Of a stretch of DNA of 64,000 nt, positions 41,994 to 50,867 are shown piece by piece. Source of the DNA: CBDDIP01 sp965279405. GTDB lineage: Bacteria; Actinomycetota; Acidimicrobiia; Acidimicrobiales; Ilumatobacteraceae. Where the stretch lies: contig OZ257157.1 of assembly GCA_965279405.1 (NCBI GenBank), positions 4,464,001-4,528,000 on the forward strand, in the 5' to 3' direction. Position numbers and translations under genes: made by a program. The notes beneath the pieces were generated by a model that saw only the letters and a list, made by a program, of their open reading frames with translations, was not told the origin of the DNA and made no database searches. The number at the start of each line of letters is the position of its first letter. Within the stretch, counting starts at the first letter, position 1.

Positions 41994-42428
41994 TCAGTCG
42001 GCGACGTCGACGATGGCGACGACGTTGGTCGGCCTGATGCGCACGACCATCTCCGGCGGGACCGCGTTGCGGATGCCGTACTGCTCGGCCAACGCCTTGC
42101 CCATGTAGCGAGCGGCGATGCGAGTGCCCCAGTGCATCAGCTTGAACGGATCCGTGGTGGTCGTGGTCGTGCCGGTGACCGTGACGAACGAGAAGGGCGG
42201 GCGGTCGTCGTCGAAGCAGATCGAGACGCGGCCGTCACGCAGGATGCTCTTGCCCTTGATCGTCTCCGCGCTGGTCATGAAGACGATCTCGTCGCCGTCG
42301 AGGTCGACCCAGACGGGTGCGACGTGCGGCGTGCCGTCCTTGCGGGTGACCGCCAGCTTGCCGGTTCGCGCCGGGCTCGCCAGCACGAACGACTGCCACC
42401 AACCATCCGGTGCTGCGGTGTACCCCAT
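41994..42428 (-). CDS. PPOX-class (F420-/FMN-dependent type) protein
   Basis: 144 aa split barrel. TGKLAVTRKDGTPHVAPVWV followed by DLDGDEIVFMTSAET and IKGKSILRDGRVSICFDDDR is the usual series for actinobacterial PPOX-class F420-dependent proteins. Reaction unknown. TAGCGT lies 7 nt before the ATG. Confidence 0.82.
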   Translation of the reverse strand: MGYTAAPDGWWQSFVLASPARTGKLAVTRKDGTPHVAPVWVDLDGDEIVFMTSAETIKGKSILRDGRVSICFDDDRPPFSFVTVTGTTTTTTDPFKLMHWGTRIAARYMGKALAEQYGIRNAVPPEMVVRIRPTNVVAIVDVAD

Positions 42429-42495
42429 GGCTCGGACGCTAGTCGCCGGGCTGTTCGCCCACCTGACCGACATGGGCGTCGCTACCCTTCGACCG

Positions 42496-42894
42496 ATGCA
42501 GATCGTGTCCGCCCTCTTCGTCGAGAACTTCGAGATGCGCCAGGCGCCGGGCCCGAGCACCCGCATCGACCTCACCGGTGCGATGTTCTCGATGGCCTCG
42601 CCGTCACCGACGCCAGTGACGGTGTCGCCGCACCTCGTCGGCCTCATCTACTGCTTCCCGGGCGAGAGCGGGTCGGGTGTGTTCGAGGTGGTCTTCCGCA
42701 AGGGCGCCGGCGAGGAGGACGAGCAGGTAGCGCGCAACGTCAGCCCGTTCACGGTCGAGCCGGGGAAGTTCACCTACCGGCTCGTCAAGGGCGAGCTGGA
42801 GTTCGCCGAGTACGGCCAGATCTTCGCCCACTGCCGCATCGACCGCGGGCCGTGGCACCTGGTTCCGTTCACCCTGTTGCCGCCCGTCGGCTGA
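42496..42894 (+). CDS. Conserved-looking protein of unknown function
   Basis: 132 aa, mostly beta: QIVSALFVENFEMRQAPGPS start, LVGLIYCFPGESGSGVFEVV, and a YGQIFAHCRIDRGPWHLVPF ending. Probably a single beta-sandwich; no motif recognised. ATG 42496 was chosen because TACCCT lies 7 nt upstream. It lies between the PPOX and transketolase genes. Confidence 0.65.
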   Translation: MQIVSALFVENFEMRQAPGPSTRIDLTGAMFSMASPSPTPVTVSPHLVGLIYCFPGESGSGVFEVVFRKGAGEEDEQVARNVSPFTVEPGKFTYRLVKGELEFAEYGQIFAHCRIDRGPWHLVPFTLLPPVG

Positions 42895-42906
42895 CGATCA
42901 GAGGGG

Positions 42907-42912
42907 TACAGT
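42907..42912 (+). promoter_or_regulatory. Putative -10 box of tkt
   Basis: TACAGT, 7 nt before GTG 42920; leaderless type. Confidence 0.5.
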
Positions 42913-42919
42913 CCAGCAC

Positions 42920-44881
42920 GTGCCCCCTGCGTTGACCCCCGAACAAGATCAGCTCGCCGTCTCCCTCATCCGCGGCATGGCCATGGACGCCCCGCTGCAG
43001 GCCAAGAGCGGCCACCAGGGCACGGCCATGGCCCTCGCCCCACTCGGTCACGTGCTGTTCAGCCGGATCATGCGCCACGATCCGACCGACCCGCACTGGC
43101 CCGACCGCGATCGCTTCGTGCTGTCCAACGGCCACGCCTCGATCCTGCAGTACTCGCTGCTGTTCCTCAACGGCTACGGGCTCGAGCTCGACGACCTCAA
43201 GGCGTTTCGCCAGTGGGACTCGCTGACCCCCGGTCACCCGGAGGCCGAGCTGACCGCGGGCGTCGAGGTCACCACCGGACCGCTCGGACAGGGGCTCGCC
43301 AACTCGGTCGGCATGGCCATCGCCGAGCGTCGCTTGCGGTCGAAGTTCGGTGACGACGTGCAGCACCACCACACGTTCGTGATCGCCGGCGACGGCTGCT
43401 TCATGGAAGGCGTCAGCCACGAGGCTGCGTCGCTCGCCGGGCACCTCGGGCTCGGCAACCTGATCTGCGTCTACGACGACAACCACATCACCATCGACGG
43501 CGACACCGCGCTGTCGTACAGCGACGACGTCGGCAAGCGCTTCGAGGCATACGGCTGGCACGTCGAGCACCTGGGCGAGGTCGCCGACGATCTCGACGCG
43601 TTGGAGGCCGGCATCCGCGCCGGCATCGCCGTCACCGACAAGCCCAGCCTGCTCATCCTGCGCAGCCACATCGGTGCGCCGAGCCCCGACCTCACCGATC
43701 ACCACGAGGCCCACGGCAACCCGTTCACGCCGGAGCAGATCACCCGCACGAAAGCCGTGATGGGCATCCCCGACGAGCCGTTCTGGGCGCCCGACGACCT
43801 CGTCGCCGCAGTGCGCGCCAACGCCGCCGAGCGCGGCGCGGCCGAGCACGCAGCGTGGAAGGAGCGCTTCGCCGCCTCATCCGTGGATCGCGTTGCGTGG
43901 GACGCAGCCTGGGCCGGCGGCGGTGTGCCGGGTTGGGAAGCTGCGCTGCCCGTCTTCGAGCAGGGCGAGAAGATCGCCACCCGTGTGGCCATCGAGAAGG
44001 CCTTCAACGCCTCGCTCGACGGGTTGCCCGGCCTCGTCGCCGGCGCCGCGGACCTCACCGGCAACACGGGCACGAAGCTCACCGGCCAGGAGCCGCAGTC
44101 GATCTCCACGCCCGGCGGCCGCCAGGTGTACTACGGCATCCGCGAGCACGCGATGGGCTCGGCGATGGTCGGCATGGCCCGCCACGGCGGCGTGCTGCCG
44201 GCCGGCGGCACGTTCTTCGTCTTCCTCGACTACATGCGCCCACCGGTGCGGCTCGCTGCGCTCAGCAAGGCCAAGGTGCTGTTCGTCTTCACCCACGACT
44301 CGGTCGGTGTCGGTGAGGACGGGCCCACCCACCAACCGGTCGAGCACATCGCCACCTTGCGCGCCATCCCCGAGCTCCAGGTGATCCGACCGGCCGACGC
44401 CAACGAGACGGTCGCCGCGTTGCGGGCCGCCGTCGAGCACCACGGACCCACGGCGCTGGTGCTCAGCCGGCAGGCGATCCCGGTCGTCACCGACGGCTCG
44501 GCGGTCGGGCCCGGCGGCGCGGTGATCCGACCGGTCGACGATCCGCAGGTCGTGCTCGTCGGCACGGGCAGCGAGGTCGCCGTCTGCGTCGACGCGGCTG
44601 CCAAGCTGGCCGAGGCCGGCATCCGCGCCAGCGTCGTCAGCCTGCCGTCGTGGGATCGCTTCGCCGAGCAGACTGCGGACTACCGGGCCAGCGTCTTCCC
44701 GGCGGGCGTGCCGGTGCTGTCGGTCGAGGCCGCAACCACCTTCGGCTGGGCGCGCTACGCCACCGACTCGATCGGCATCGACCGCTTCGGCGCCAGCGCG
44801 CCGGGCAACCTCGTGCTCGACAAGCTGGGCATCAACGTCGACCACGTCGTCGCCCGGGCCACCGCCCTCGTCACCCTCTGA
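42920..44881 (+). CDS. tkt: Transketolase
   Basis: Thiamine-diphosphate enzyme of the pentose phosphate pathway, moving two-carbon units between sugar phosphates. 653 aa: SGHQGTAMALAPLGHVLFSR near the N-terminus, TPP motif GDGCFMEGVSHEAASLAGHL to YDDNHITIDG, GIREHAMGSAMVGMARHGG in the Pyr domain, and DSVGVGEDGPTHQPVEH. Start is GTG with a leaderless promoter. Followed by transaldolase 35 bp on. Confidence 0.96.
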   Translation: MPPALTPEQDQLAVSLIRGMAMDAPLQAKSGHQGTAMALAPLGHVLFSRIMRHDPTDPHWPDRDRFVLSNGHASILQYSLLFLNGYGLELDDLKAFRQWDSLTPGHPEAELTAGVEVTTGPLGQGLANSVGMAIAERRLRSKFGDDVQHHHTFVIAGDGCFMEGVSHEAASLAGHLGLGNLICVYDDNHITIDGDTALSYSDDVGKRFEAYGWHVEHLGEVADDLDALEAGIRAGIAVTDKPSLLILRSHIGAPSPDLTDHHEAHGNPFTPEQITRTKAVMGIPDEPFWAPDDLVAAVRANAAERGAAEHAAWKERFAASSVDRVAWDAAWAGGGVPGWEAALPVFEQGEKIATRVAIEKAFNASLDGLPGLVAGAADLTGNTGTKLTGQEPQSISTPGGRQVYYGIREHAMGSAMVGMARHGGVLPAGGTFFVFLDYMRPPVRLAALSKAKVLFVFTHDSVGVGEDGPTHQPVEHIATLRAIPELQVIRPADANETVAALRAAVEHHGPTALVLSRQAIPVVTDGSAVGPGGAVIRPVDDPQVVLVGTGSEVAVCVDAAAKLAEAGIRASVVSLPSWDRFAEQTADYRASVFPAGVPVLSVEAATTFGWARYATDSIGIDRFGASAPGNLVLDKLGINVDHVVARATALVTL

Positions 44882-44916
44882 ACCTGCACACACACCCTGG
44901 ATCGAAAAGGAACGTC

Positions 44917-46029
44917 ATGGACCGCCTCAACACCCTGTACCACGAGTTCGGCCAGAGCCCCTGGCTCGACAACCTGAAGCGCGGCTACATCACCTCCGGG
45001 CAGATCGACCGCCTCGTCCAGCGCGGCATCCGCGGGCTGACCAGCAACCCGACCATCTTCCAGAAGGCCATCCAGGGCTCGCCCGACTACGACGAGCAGT
45101 TCACCGTGCTGGCCAACGACGACAAGCCGGTGATCGACGACTACTGGGCGCTCGTGCTGCAGGACATCAACGGCGCACTCGACGCGTTCGCCGAGGTGCA
45201 CCACGACAGCCACGGCCGCGACGGCTACGTCAGCGTCGAGGTCGCTCCGGCCCTCGCCCACGATGGTCCGGGCACGGAGACCGCAGCGCGAGAGCTGCAC
45301 GAGCAGATCGATCGACCGAACCTGATGGTCAAGATCCCGGCCACCGAGGAGGGCATCCCTGCCATCCGCCAGATGATCGCCGAGGGGCGAAGCATCAACG
45401 TCACGTTGATCTTCAGCCTCGAGCGCTACCAGGCAGTTGTCGACGCCTACCTCGACGGTCTCGATGCGTACTCGAAGGTTCCGGGCGCCGATCTGTCCAA
45501 GGTCGCCAGCGTGGCCAGCTTCTTCATCAGCCGCGTCGACACCGAGATCGATCGCCGCCTCGACGCGATCGGCACGCCCGAGGCGCTCGAGCTGCGCGGC
45601 AAGGCCGCCGTTGCCCAGGGCAAGCTGGCCTACCAGTTGTTCCTGAAGGCGTTCAGCGGCGCACGTTGGGACCGGCTGGCCGATCTCGGTGCTCGCGTGC
45701 AGCGCCCGCTGTGGGCCAGCACGTCGACGAAGAACCCGGCGTACAAGGACACCCTCTACGTCGACGAGCTGATCGGCCCGGACACGGTGAACACGCTGCC
45801 GGATGCCACCATCGAGGCCTTTGCCGACCACGGCACCCTGGCACGGCGGATCGACGCAGATCTTCCCGAGGCCGAGGCCGCGTGGGCCGGACTCACGGCC
45901 GTCGGGGTCGATCTCGACGACGTCGCCGCGACGCTGGAGCGCGAAGGCGTCTCCAGCTTCCAGAAGAGCTTCGACGAGCTGCTCGACGCGCTGGAGACGA
46001 AGGCGCAAGAGCTCCGTTCGTCAGAGTGA
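44917..46029 (+). CDS. tal: Transaldolase
   Basis: Transfers dihydroxyacetone units in the non-oxidative pentose phosphate pathway. 370 aa, the long actinobacterial type: GIRGLTSNPTIFQKAIQGS, the Schiff-base Lys in NLMVKIPATEEGIPAIR, and SINVTLIFSLERY. AAAAGGA lies 6 nt before the ATG, so this internal operon gene uses a ribosome binding site, unlike tkt. It is coupled to the LOG gene. Confidence 0.96.
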   Translation: MDRLNTLYHEFGQSPWLDNLKRGYITSGQIDRLVQRGIRGLTSNPTIFQKAIQGSPDYDEQFTVLANDDKPVIDDYWALVLQDINGALDAFAEVHHDSHGRDGYVSVEVAPALAHDGPGTETAARELHEQIDRPNLMVKIPATEEGIPAIRQMIAEGRSINVTLIFSLERYQAVVDAYLDGLDAYSKVPGADLSKVASVASFFISRVDTEIDRRLDAIGTPEALELRGKAAVAQGKLAYQLFLKAFSGARWDRLADLGARVQRPLWASTSTKNPAYKDTLYVDELIGPDTVNTLPDATIEAFADHGTLARRIDADLPEAEAAWAGLTAVGVDLDDVAATLEREGVSSFQKSFDELLDALETKAQELRSSE

Positions 46030-46034
46030 CCTCG

Positions 46035-47081
46035 ATGGGCGACGAGCCGCTGACCCCGTCGACCCCGGGCCGACCGGCTGAGCACCTCAGCACGGTTGCC
46101 GGCGACCTCAGCAACCGGCGCGACCAGCGTCTGGCCGAGCAGCTGCTGAAGGCGGCCGCAGAGCTGATCGCCGATCAACCCGAGACGCTCGATCTGAAGA
46201 TCGCCTCCGCCGCACTGCAGGAGATGCGCGACGCGTTCGCCATGTTCGCCCCATACGCCGATCACGCCAAGGTGACGATCTTCGGCTCGGCGCGCACTCG
46301 GCCCGAGGACCCGCTCTACGCCGCCGCCCGGGAGGTCGCCGCCAGGTTGGCCGAGGCCGGGTGGATGGTGGTCACCGGTGCCGGGCCGGGGATCATGCAG
46401 GCGGCGATGGAGGGTGCCGGCACCGAGCAGTCGATCGGCGTGTCGATCCGGCTGCCGTTCGAGCAGGCCGCCAACCCGATCATCGCCGGCAACCAGAAGT
46501 ACGTCAGCATGAAGTACTTCTTCACTCGCAAGCTGATGCTGATCAAGGAGAGCAAGGGCTTCGTCTGCCTCCCCGGCGGGTTCGGCACGCTCGACGAGAC
46601 CTTCGAGCTGCTCACGCTGACGCAGACCGGCAAGGGCGTGCCGGTGCCGATCGTCTTCCTCGACACGCCCGGTGATCCGTACTGGGAGACGGTGCACGAG
46701 TTCATCGACACCCAGCTGGTCAAGCGTGGTCTCGTCAGCCCCAGCGACACCGGGCTGTACCTCGTCACCGACGACTGCTCGGTGGCCGTCGAGGAGATCC
46801 TTGGCTTCTACCGCAACTACGAATCGCTGCGCTACGTCGGTGACCTGCTGGTGATCCGCCTGCAGCACGCACCGACCGACGAGCAGCTGGCATTGCTCAA
46901 CGAGCAGTTCGGTCACCTGTGCAAGTCGGGCACGATCACCCGCGTCGACCCGTCGGATGCCGAGCGTCGCGAGGCCGACCGCTTGGGCCTGGCCCGCATC
47001 GGCTTCGTGTTCGCCAAGCACGGATACGGCGACCTGCGCGAGCTGATCGACACCACCAACTCGTTCGTCCCGCAGGGCTGA
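46035..47081 (+). CDS. LOG-family nucleotide hydrolase (lysine decarboxylase-like fold)
   Basis: 348 aa. Family motifs GAGPGIMQAAMEGAG and PGGFGTLDE are intact, pointing to a nucleoside-5'-monophosphate glycosidase such as the cytokinin-activating or PpnN-type enzymes. The N-terminal 65 residues and the C-terminal 100 (RLQHAPTDEQLALLNEQFGH) are additional to the core. ATG 46035 used; GTG 46026 overlapping the tal stop is an alternative. Third gene of tkt-tal-LOG. Confidence 0.85.
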   Translation: MGDEPLTPSTPGRPAEHLSTVAGDLSNRRDQRLAEQLLKAAAELIADQPETLDLKIASAALQEMRDAFAMFAPYADHAKVTIFGSARTRPEDPLYAAAREVAARLAEAGWMVVTGAGPGIMQAAMEGAGTEQSIGVSIRLPFEQAANPIIAGNQKYVSMKYFFTRKLMLIKESKGFVCLPGGFGTLDETFELLTLTQTGKGVPVPIVFLDTPGDPYWETVHEFIDTQLVKRGLVSPSDTGLYLVTDDCSVAVEEILGFYRNYESLRYVGDLLVIRLQHAPTDEQLALLNEQFGHLCKSGTITRVDPSDAERREADRLGLARIGFVFAKHGYGDLRELIDTTNSFVPQG

Positions 47082-47126
47082 TGGCGGCGTCGGATCGGCG
47101 CGGTGCATCACCGATTGCCCGAGTGT

Positions 47127-47132
47127 TACACT
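47127..47132 (+). promoter_or_regulatory. Putative -10 box of the antitoxin-toxin pair
   Basis: TACACT, 6 nt before GTG 47139; leaderless type. Confidence 0.45.
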
Positions 47133-47138
47133 TCTGTC

Positions 47139-47390
47139 GTGCCAACGACCCGTCCACGTCACATCGTCACCGAGACCGACGACATCGCCGCCGCCATCGA
47201 CCGCGCGGAATCGAACTACCCCGGCGCGACGCGGGCGCAGATCCTCCGCCAGCTGGTGCTGCTCGGCGCTCAAAGCGCCGATGGGAAGAGCGCCAGTCGG
47301 CGTGAGCTCGTGCGCCAACTCGCCGGTGGCTTCGAAGCGGCGTTTCCCGACGGCTACCTCGACGATCTGCGGGCGGAGTGGCCCGAGTGA
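47139..47390 (+). CDS. Probable antitoxin of a VapBC-type pair
   Basis: 83 aa. The N-terminal VTETDDIAAAIDRAESNYPG followed by the helices TRAQILRQLVLLGA suits a ribbon-helix-helix or small helical DNA-binding antitoxin; the rest (FEAAFPDGYLDDLRAEWPE) would wrap the toxin. The stop overlaps the PIN-domain gene (GTGA), the usual antitoxin-first order. Subfamily uncertain. Confidence 0.7.
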   Translation: MPTTRPRHIVTETDDIAAAIDRAESNYPGATRAQILRQLVLLGAQSADGKSASRRELVRQLAGGFEAAFPDGYLDDLRAEWPE

Positions 47391-47749
47391 TCACGCTCGA
47401 CGCGAGCGTGCTGATCGCCTACCTCTCGCGTCGCGATGCGCACCACGAAGCAGCCATCGAGATCCTCGCCTCCGCCGTTCCACCGCTGCTCGTGCATCCG
47501 ATCACGCTTGCTGAGGCATTGGTCGGGCCGGTTCGCCTCGACCGCGGTCGCGAGGTGATGGACCACCTCGCAGCCGTCGGCGTCGTCGTCGACGAGACGC
47601 CGACAGATCCACTCTCGCTGGCTGAGCTGCGCAACTCGACGGGCTGCAAGCTTCCCGACTGCTGCGTTCTGCTCACGGCGCGACGCCATCGGACACCGAT
47701 CGGCACGTTCGACGTTCGATTGCGACGAGCAGCAGACCACGGCGTCTGA
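47387..47749 (+). CDS. vapC: PIN-domain toxin, VapC-like
   Basis: 120-aa PIN nuclease, probably cutting tRNA or other RNA when released from its antitoxin. VITLDASVLIAYLSRRDAHH with the first catalytic Asp, HPITLAEALVGPVRL with the Glu, and KLPDCCVLLTARRHRTPIGT FD with the later acidic residues. GTG 47387 overlaps the antitoxin stop. No sign of recent mobility around the pair. Confidence 0.82.
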   Translation: MITLDASVLIAYLSRRDAHHEAAIEILASAVPPLLVHPITLAEALVGPVRLDRGREVMDHLAAVGVVVDETPTDPLSLAELRNSTGCKLPDCCVLLTARRHRTPIGTFDVRLRRAADHGV

Positions 47750-47761
47750 CCGCGGAGCGCC

Positions 47762-47962
47762 TCAGTCGTCACTGGCGTCGCGGCCGCGCAGGAGCTGCGC
47801 GGCCTTCTCGACGGCGCGGCGGGCTTGCATCAGGCGCTTGTCGTCGGCGGGTCGGCCGCCTCGCTCGGCGGCTGCTTCGCGCAGCAGGTCGAAGCTGCGC
47901 TCGTCGAGGTCGGCGGCGATCGCTTCGAGGCGATCGGCGAGGTCGTCGTAGGAGCCGGTCAC
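47762..47962 (-). CDS. Small helical protein of unknown function behind glcF
   Basis: 66 aa, two or three helices (SYDDLADRLEAIAADLDERS and RLMQARRAVEKAAQLLRG). Its GTG overlaps the glcF stop (GTGA), so it is translated with glcF. No motif recognised. Confidence 0.6.
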   Translation of the reverse strand: MTGSYDDLADRLEAIAADLDERSFDLLREAAAERGGRPADDKRLMQARRAVEKAAQLLRGRDASDD

Positions 47963-49098
47963 CGCAGTGCCTCGGCAACGAGGTCGATCGGGTGCCGAAC
48001 CGTCAACCCGGCGGCCGCGAGGTGCATCGCGCAACCGGGGTTGGCGCTGGCGACGACACCGGAACCGACGCGTTCGATCGATGCCAGCTTGCGATCTCGG
48101 ATGTCCGAGGCGAGCTCGGGCTGCAGTGCGGAGTAGGCGCCGCCGGCTCCGCAGCACAGCCCGTCGTCGTCGAGCTCGACGATGTCGGCGACCGCACCGA
48201 GAACCGTGCGCACCGGCAGGTGGGCGCGCTGCACGTGGCGCAGGTGGCACGGGTCCTGCACGATGACCTTGCCGAGGTGACGCTTCGGCTGCAGGCGGTC
48301 GACGCGCTCGGCGATGACCTCGTGGACGTCGCGCACGCGTGCGCTGAAGGCAGCCGCCTCGGCAGTCCCGAGGAGGTGCCCGTAGTCCTTCAGCGCTGCA
48401 CCGCAGCCGGCCGAGTTGACGGCGATCGGCGCGTTCCCGGGCATCGAGGCCATCACGCGAGCGGCGAGGCGACGCGTCTCGTCGACGAGGCCGGCGTGCA
48501 CGTGCAGCGCACCGCAGCACGCCCCGCCCGCATCCGGCAGCGCGTACGTGAGCCCGACCGCGTCGAGCACTTCCGCCGTGTTGCGGTGCGTCTCGCGCAG
48601 CCAAGCGTCCATCACGCATCCGGTGAACAGCCACACATCGGTGCCCGTTGCCGTCACCGCCTTGCCGCGACGGAGCGGCAGCCGCGAGATCCCCAACCGC
48701 TTCGGCACGAGCCGCGCTCGTTGCGCCACCGCGAGCGCGGTGGATCCGACCAGCAGCAGACGGTGATGACCGAGCACCTTGAAGCCGATCCGCTGGTACC
48801 ACGGCGTGATGCGGTGCTGCTCGGCGAGCGTCTCGCGCGTGCCTTCCATGAGGCGGCCGTACGGCACGCCCGACGGGCAGGCCGGCTCGCAGCCGCGGCA
48901 CTGCACGCACGTCTCCATGAACCCGAGGAAGTCCTTGGTCGGCTCGGCGCCTTCCCACTGGATGGCCCGCATCGCGGCGATCCGACCGCGCGGCGACAGT
49001 GCTTCCTCGCCGGTCACCCGGAACGTCGGGCAGTGCGGCAGGCACAGCCCACATCCCACGCAGGTGGCCAGTTCGTCGTCGGTGATGTGCAGCTTCAC
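47959..49098 (-). CDS. glcF: Glycolate oxidase iron-sulfur subunit
   Basis: Electron-transfer subunit of the GlcDEF glycolate oxidase (glycolate to glyoxylate). 379 aa: two [4Fe-4S] motifs, CVGCGLCLPHCP and CVQCRGCEPACP, then two CCG domains with FTGCVMDAW and GGACCGALHVHAG, and DPCHLRHVQ with LCCGAGGAYS. GTG 49098 follows TACGGT by 9 nt. glcE and glcD lie 1.7 kb away, in the same direction but past two intervening genes. Confidence 0.9.
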   Translation of the reverse strand: MKLHITDDELATCVGCGLCLPHCPTFRVTGEEALSPRGRIAAMRAIQWEGAEPTKDFLGFMETCVQCRGCEPACPSGVPYGRLMEGTRETLAEQHRITPWYQRIGFKVLGHHRLLLVGSTALAVAQRARLVPKRLGISRLPLRRGKAVTATGTDVWLFTGCVMDAWLRETHRNTAEVLDAVGLTYALPDAGGACCGALHVHAGLVDETRRLAARVMASMPGNAPIAVNSAGCGAALKDYGHLLGTAEAAAFSARVRDVHEVIAERVDRLQPKRHLGKVIVQDPCHLRHVQRAHLPVRTVLGAVADIVELDDDGLCCGAGGAYSALQPELASDIRDRKLASIERVGSGVVASANPGCAMHLAAAGLTVRHPIDLVAEALR

Positions 49099-49152
49099 GG
49101 CCCGCTCACCGTACCCGCCGAGCGCGGCGCGACGCCCGTAACCTCGACGCCG

Positions 49153-49947
49153 ATGCCCGAAGGCCACACCATCCACCGGATCGCTCGCGATCACAACAAG
49201 CTGCTCGGCGGTCTGCCGGTGCGGGTGTCGTCACCGCAGGGCCGCTTCGATGCGGATGCGGCTCGCGTCGATGGCCAGGTGCTCCGGCGCATCGAGCCGT
49301 ACGGCAAGCACCTGTTCTACGAGTGGGCGGACGGCCAAGTCGGCCACGTGCACCTCGGGCTGTTCGGCAAGTTCCGGGTTCACCTCGGACCGGACGCGCC
49401 CGCGCCGATTGGTGAGGTGCGGATGCGGATGGTCAGCGAGCGAGCCACGATCGATCTGGCCGGTCCGACGGCGTGCAGCATCGGGACCTCGGCTGAGCGC
49501 GACTCGATCGTCGCCCGACTCGGTCCGGACCCGTTGCGCCGCGACGCCAAGCCGGAGCTCGCGATTGCACGGATGGCCAAGAGCAAGCAGCCGCTCGGCG
49601 CGCAGCTGCTCGACCAGAAGGTGATGTGCGGCGTCGGCAACGTCTACCGCGCCGAGGCGCTCTTCGTGAACGCCATCCACCCGTCACGGCCGGGCAACGC
49701 GACGGAGTCGGCCGAGCTGCAAGCGCTGTGGGACACGGTGGCCGTGATGCTCAAGCAGGGCGTGAAGGACAACCGGATCATCACCGTCGATCGACGCGAG
49801 TTCCCGGTGTCGAAGGGCAAGCTGCGGCGCGGGGAGGCGACCTACGTGTACCACCGCGACCGCTGCCTGCGCTGCGACACGCCGATCATGACCGTCGAGC
49901 TCGGCGGACGCCCCTGCTACTTCTGTCCGCACTGCCAGCCGAGCTGA
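49153..49947 (+). CDS. Fpg/Nei-family DNA glycosylase (endonuclease VIII-like)
   Basis: Bifunctional glycosylase/AP lyase for oxidised bases. 264 aa: MPEGHTIHRIARDHNKL with Pro2 nucleophile and Glu3, LLDQKVMCGVGNVYRAEALF in the helix-two-turn-helix, and a zinc finger CLRCDTPIMTVELGGRPCYF with a final CPHC. The MPEGHTI start favours Nei over Fpg (MPELPEV). TAACCT lies 8 nt before the ATG; the gene is divergent from glcF. Confidence 0.9.
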   Translation: MPEGHTIHRIARDHNKLLGGLPVRVSSPQGRFDADAARVDGQVLRRIEPYGKHLFYEWADGQVGHVHLGLFGKFRVHLGPDAPAPIGEVRMRMVSERATIDLAGPTACSIGTSAERDSIVARLGPDPLRRDAKPELAIARMAKSKQPLGAQLLDQKVMCGVGNVYRAEALFVNAIHPSRPGNATESAELQALWDTVAVMLKQGVKDNRIITVDRREFPVSKGKLRRGEATYVYHRDRCLRCDTPIMTVELGGRPCYFCPHCQPS

Positions 49948-49967
49948 GCCGATCCGCTCGACCGGGC

Positions 49968-50867
49968 CTACTGCGCGATCCAGGCCGGTGCGCCGGGCTC
50001 GTCGCGCCAGAAGCGCAACCGTCGCTCCGCTTCCTCCGCAGCGGCGGGGTTCGTGCGGCCGGCGCGCAGACGCATCAGCGTGGCGATCGCCAGCCGCAAC
50101 GCCGCCAGACCTTCGGCGAAGATGTCGCCGCGCAGCGAGCGCCCGTAGCCCTCGGCGAACCGGTCGTACGTGCCCCACTCCCCTCCCCACCGCTCCGCCC
50201 AGGTGAGCATCATCGCGTGGTCCCAGGCGATCGGGCCGTGGCACAGGAGGTCCCAGTCGATGAGCACCGCGCCCGCCGCGGTCTGGATGACGTTGCCGGG
50301 ATGCACATCGCCGTGGCAGACGACGTCGGGCCCGCCCTGCCGAGCGCGGAACGCTGGCAGCACCGAGTCGACGACGTCCTCGAGGCCGGCGCGCGCCTGC
50401 GCATCGAGCAGATCGTCGACGCTGGCGAACACGTCCTCCACCTGCCACCACGGGAACGAACCGCACCACGGCAGCGGATATGCGGTGGGCAGCAAGCCCG
50501 GATCGATGGCGTGCACCCGCGCCACCTGCTCGCCGACGTCGCGCCAGTCGATCGGACCCGACTCGACGAGCCGCTCGATGGCGAACACGCCGAGCCCGTC
50601 GATCTCCACCGGCTCGCGCAGCAGCCGCGGTGCGCGCACGCCATGCGCGGCGAGCACCTCGACGAGGTGACCTGCAGCCGAGGGTGCAGCGGTCGTGCGA
50701 CCGACGCGGACGATGACGTCGTCGCCGGACGCGTAGATGCCGTTCATCCCGAGTCGGATCCGGTGCACCGGTCGAAGCTTCCACGTTGCCGCAGCGGAGG
50801 CGGCGGCACGGTCGACGGCGGCAACATCGCCGGGCGGTTCGATCACGAACGGAAGGTCAGGCGACAT
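49968..50867 (-). CDS. Aminoglycoside phosphotransferase-family kinase
   Basis: 299 aa. Catalytic loop VVCHGDVHPGNVIQTAAGAV with the Brenner HGDxxxxN and the metal-binding LIDWD. Members phosphorylate aminoglycosides, choline, fructosamine or other small molecules, so no resistance claim is made. Its start overlaps the glcE stop by 11 bp, an unexpected partner for a glycolate oxidase subunit. Confidence 0.85.
   Translation of the reverse strand: MSPDLPFVIEPPGDVAAVDRAAASAAATWKLRPVHRIRLGMNGIYASGDDVIVRVGRTTAAPSAAGHLVEVLAAHGVRAPRLLREPVEIDGLGVFAIERLVESGPIDWRDVGEQVARVHAIDPGLLPTAYPLPWCGSFPWWQVEDVFASVDDLLDAQARAGLEDVVDSVLPAFRARQGGPDVVCHGDVHPGNVIQTAAGAVLIDWDLLCHGPIAWDHAMMLTWAERWGGEWGTYDRFAEGYGRSLRGDIFAEGLAALRLAIATLMRLRAGRTNPAAAEEAERRLRFWRDEPGAPAWIAQ

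Noticed and set aside
49968..50867. Antibiotic-resistance call for the aminoglycoside phosphotransferase-family gene
   Set aside because: The catalytic motif is shared by many unrelated small-molecule kinases and the context is metabolic.
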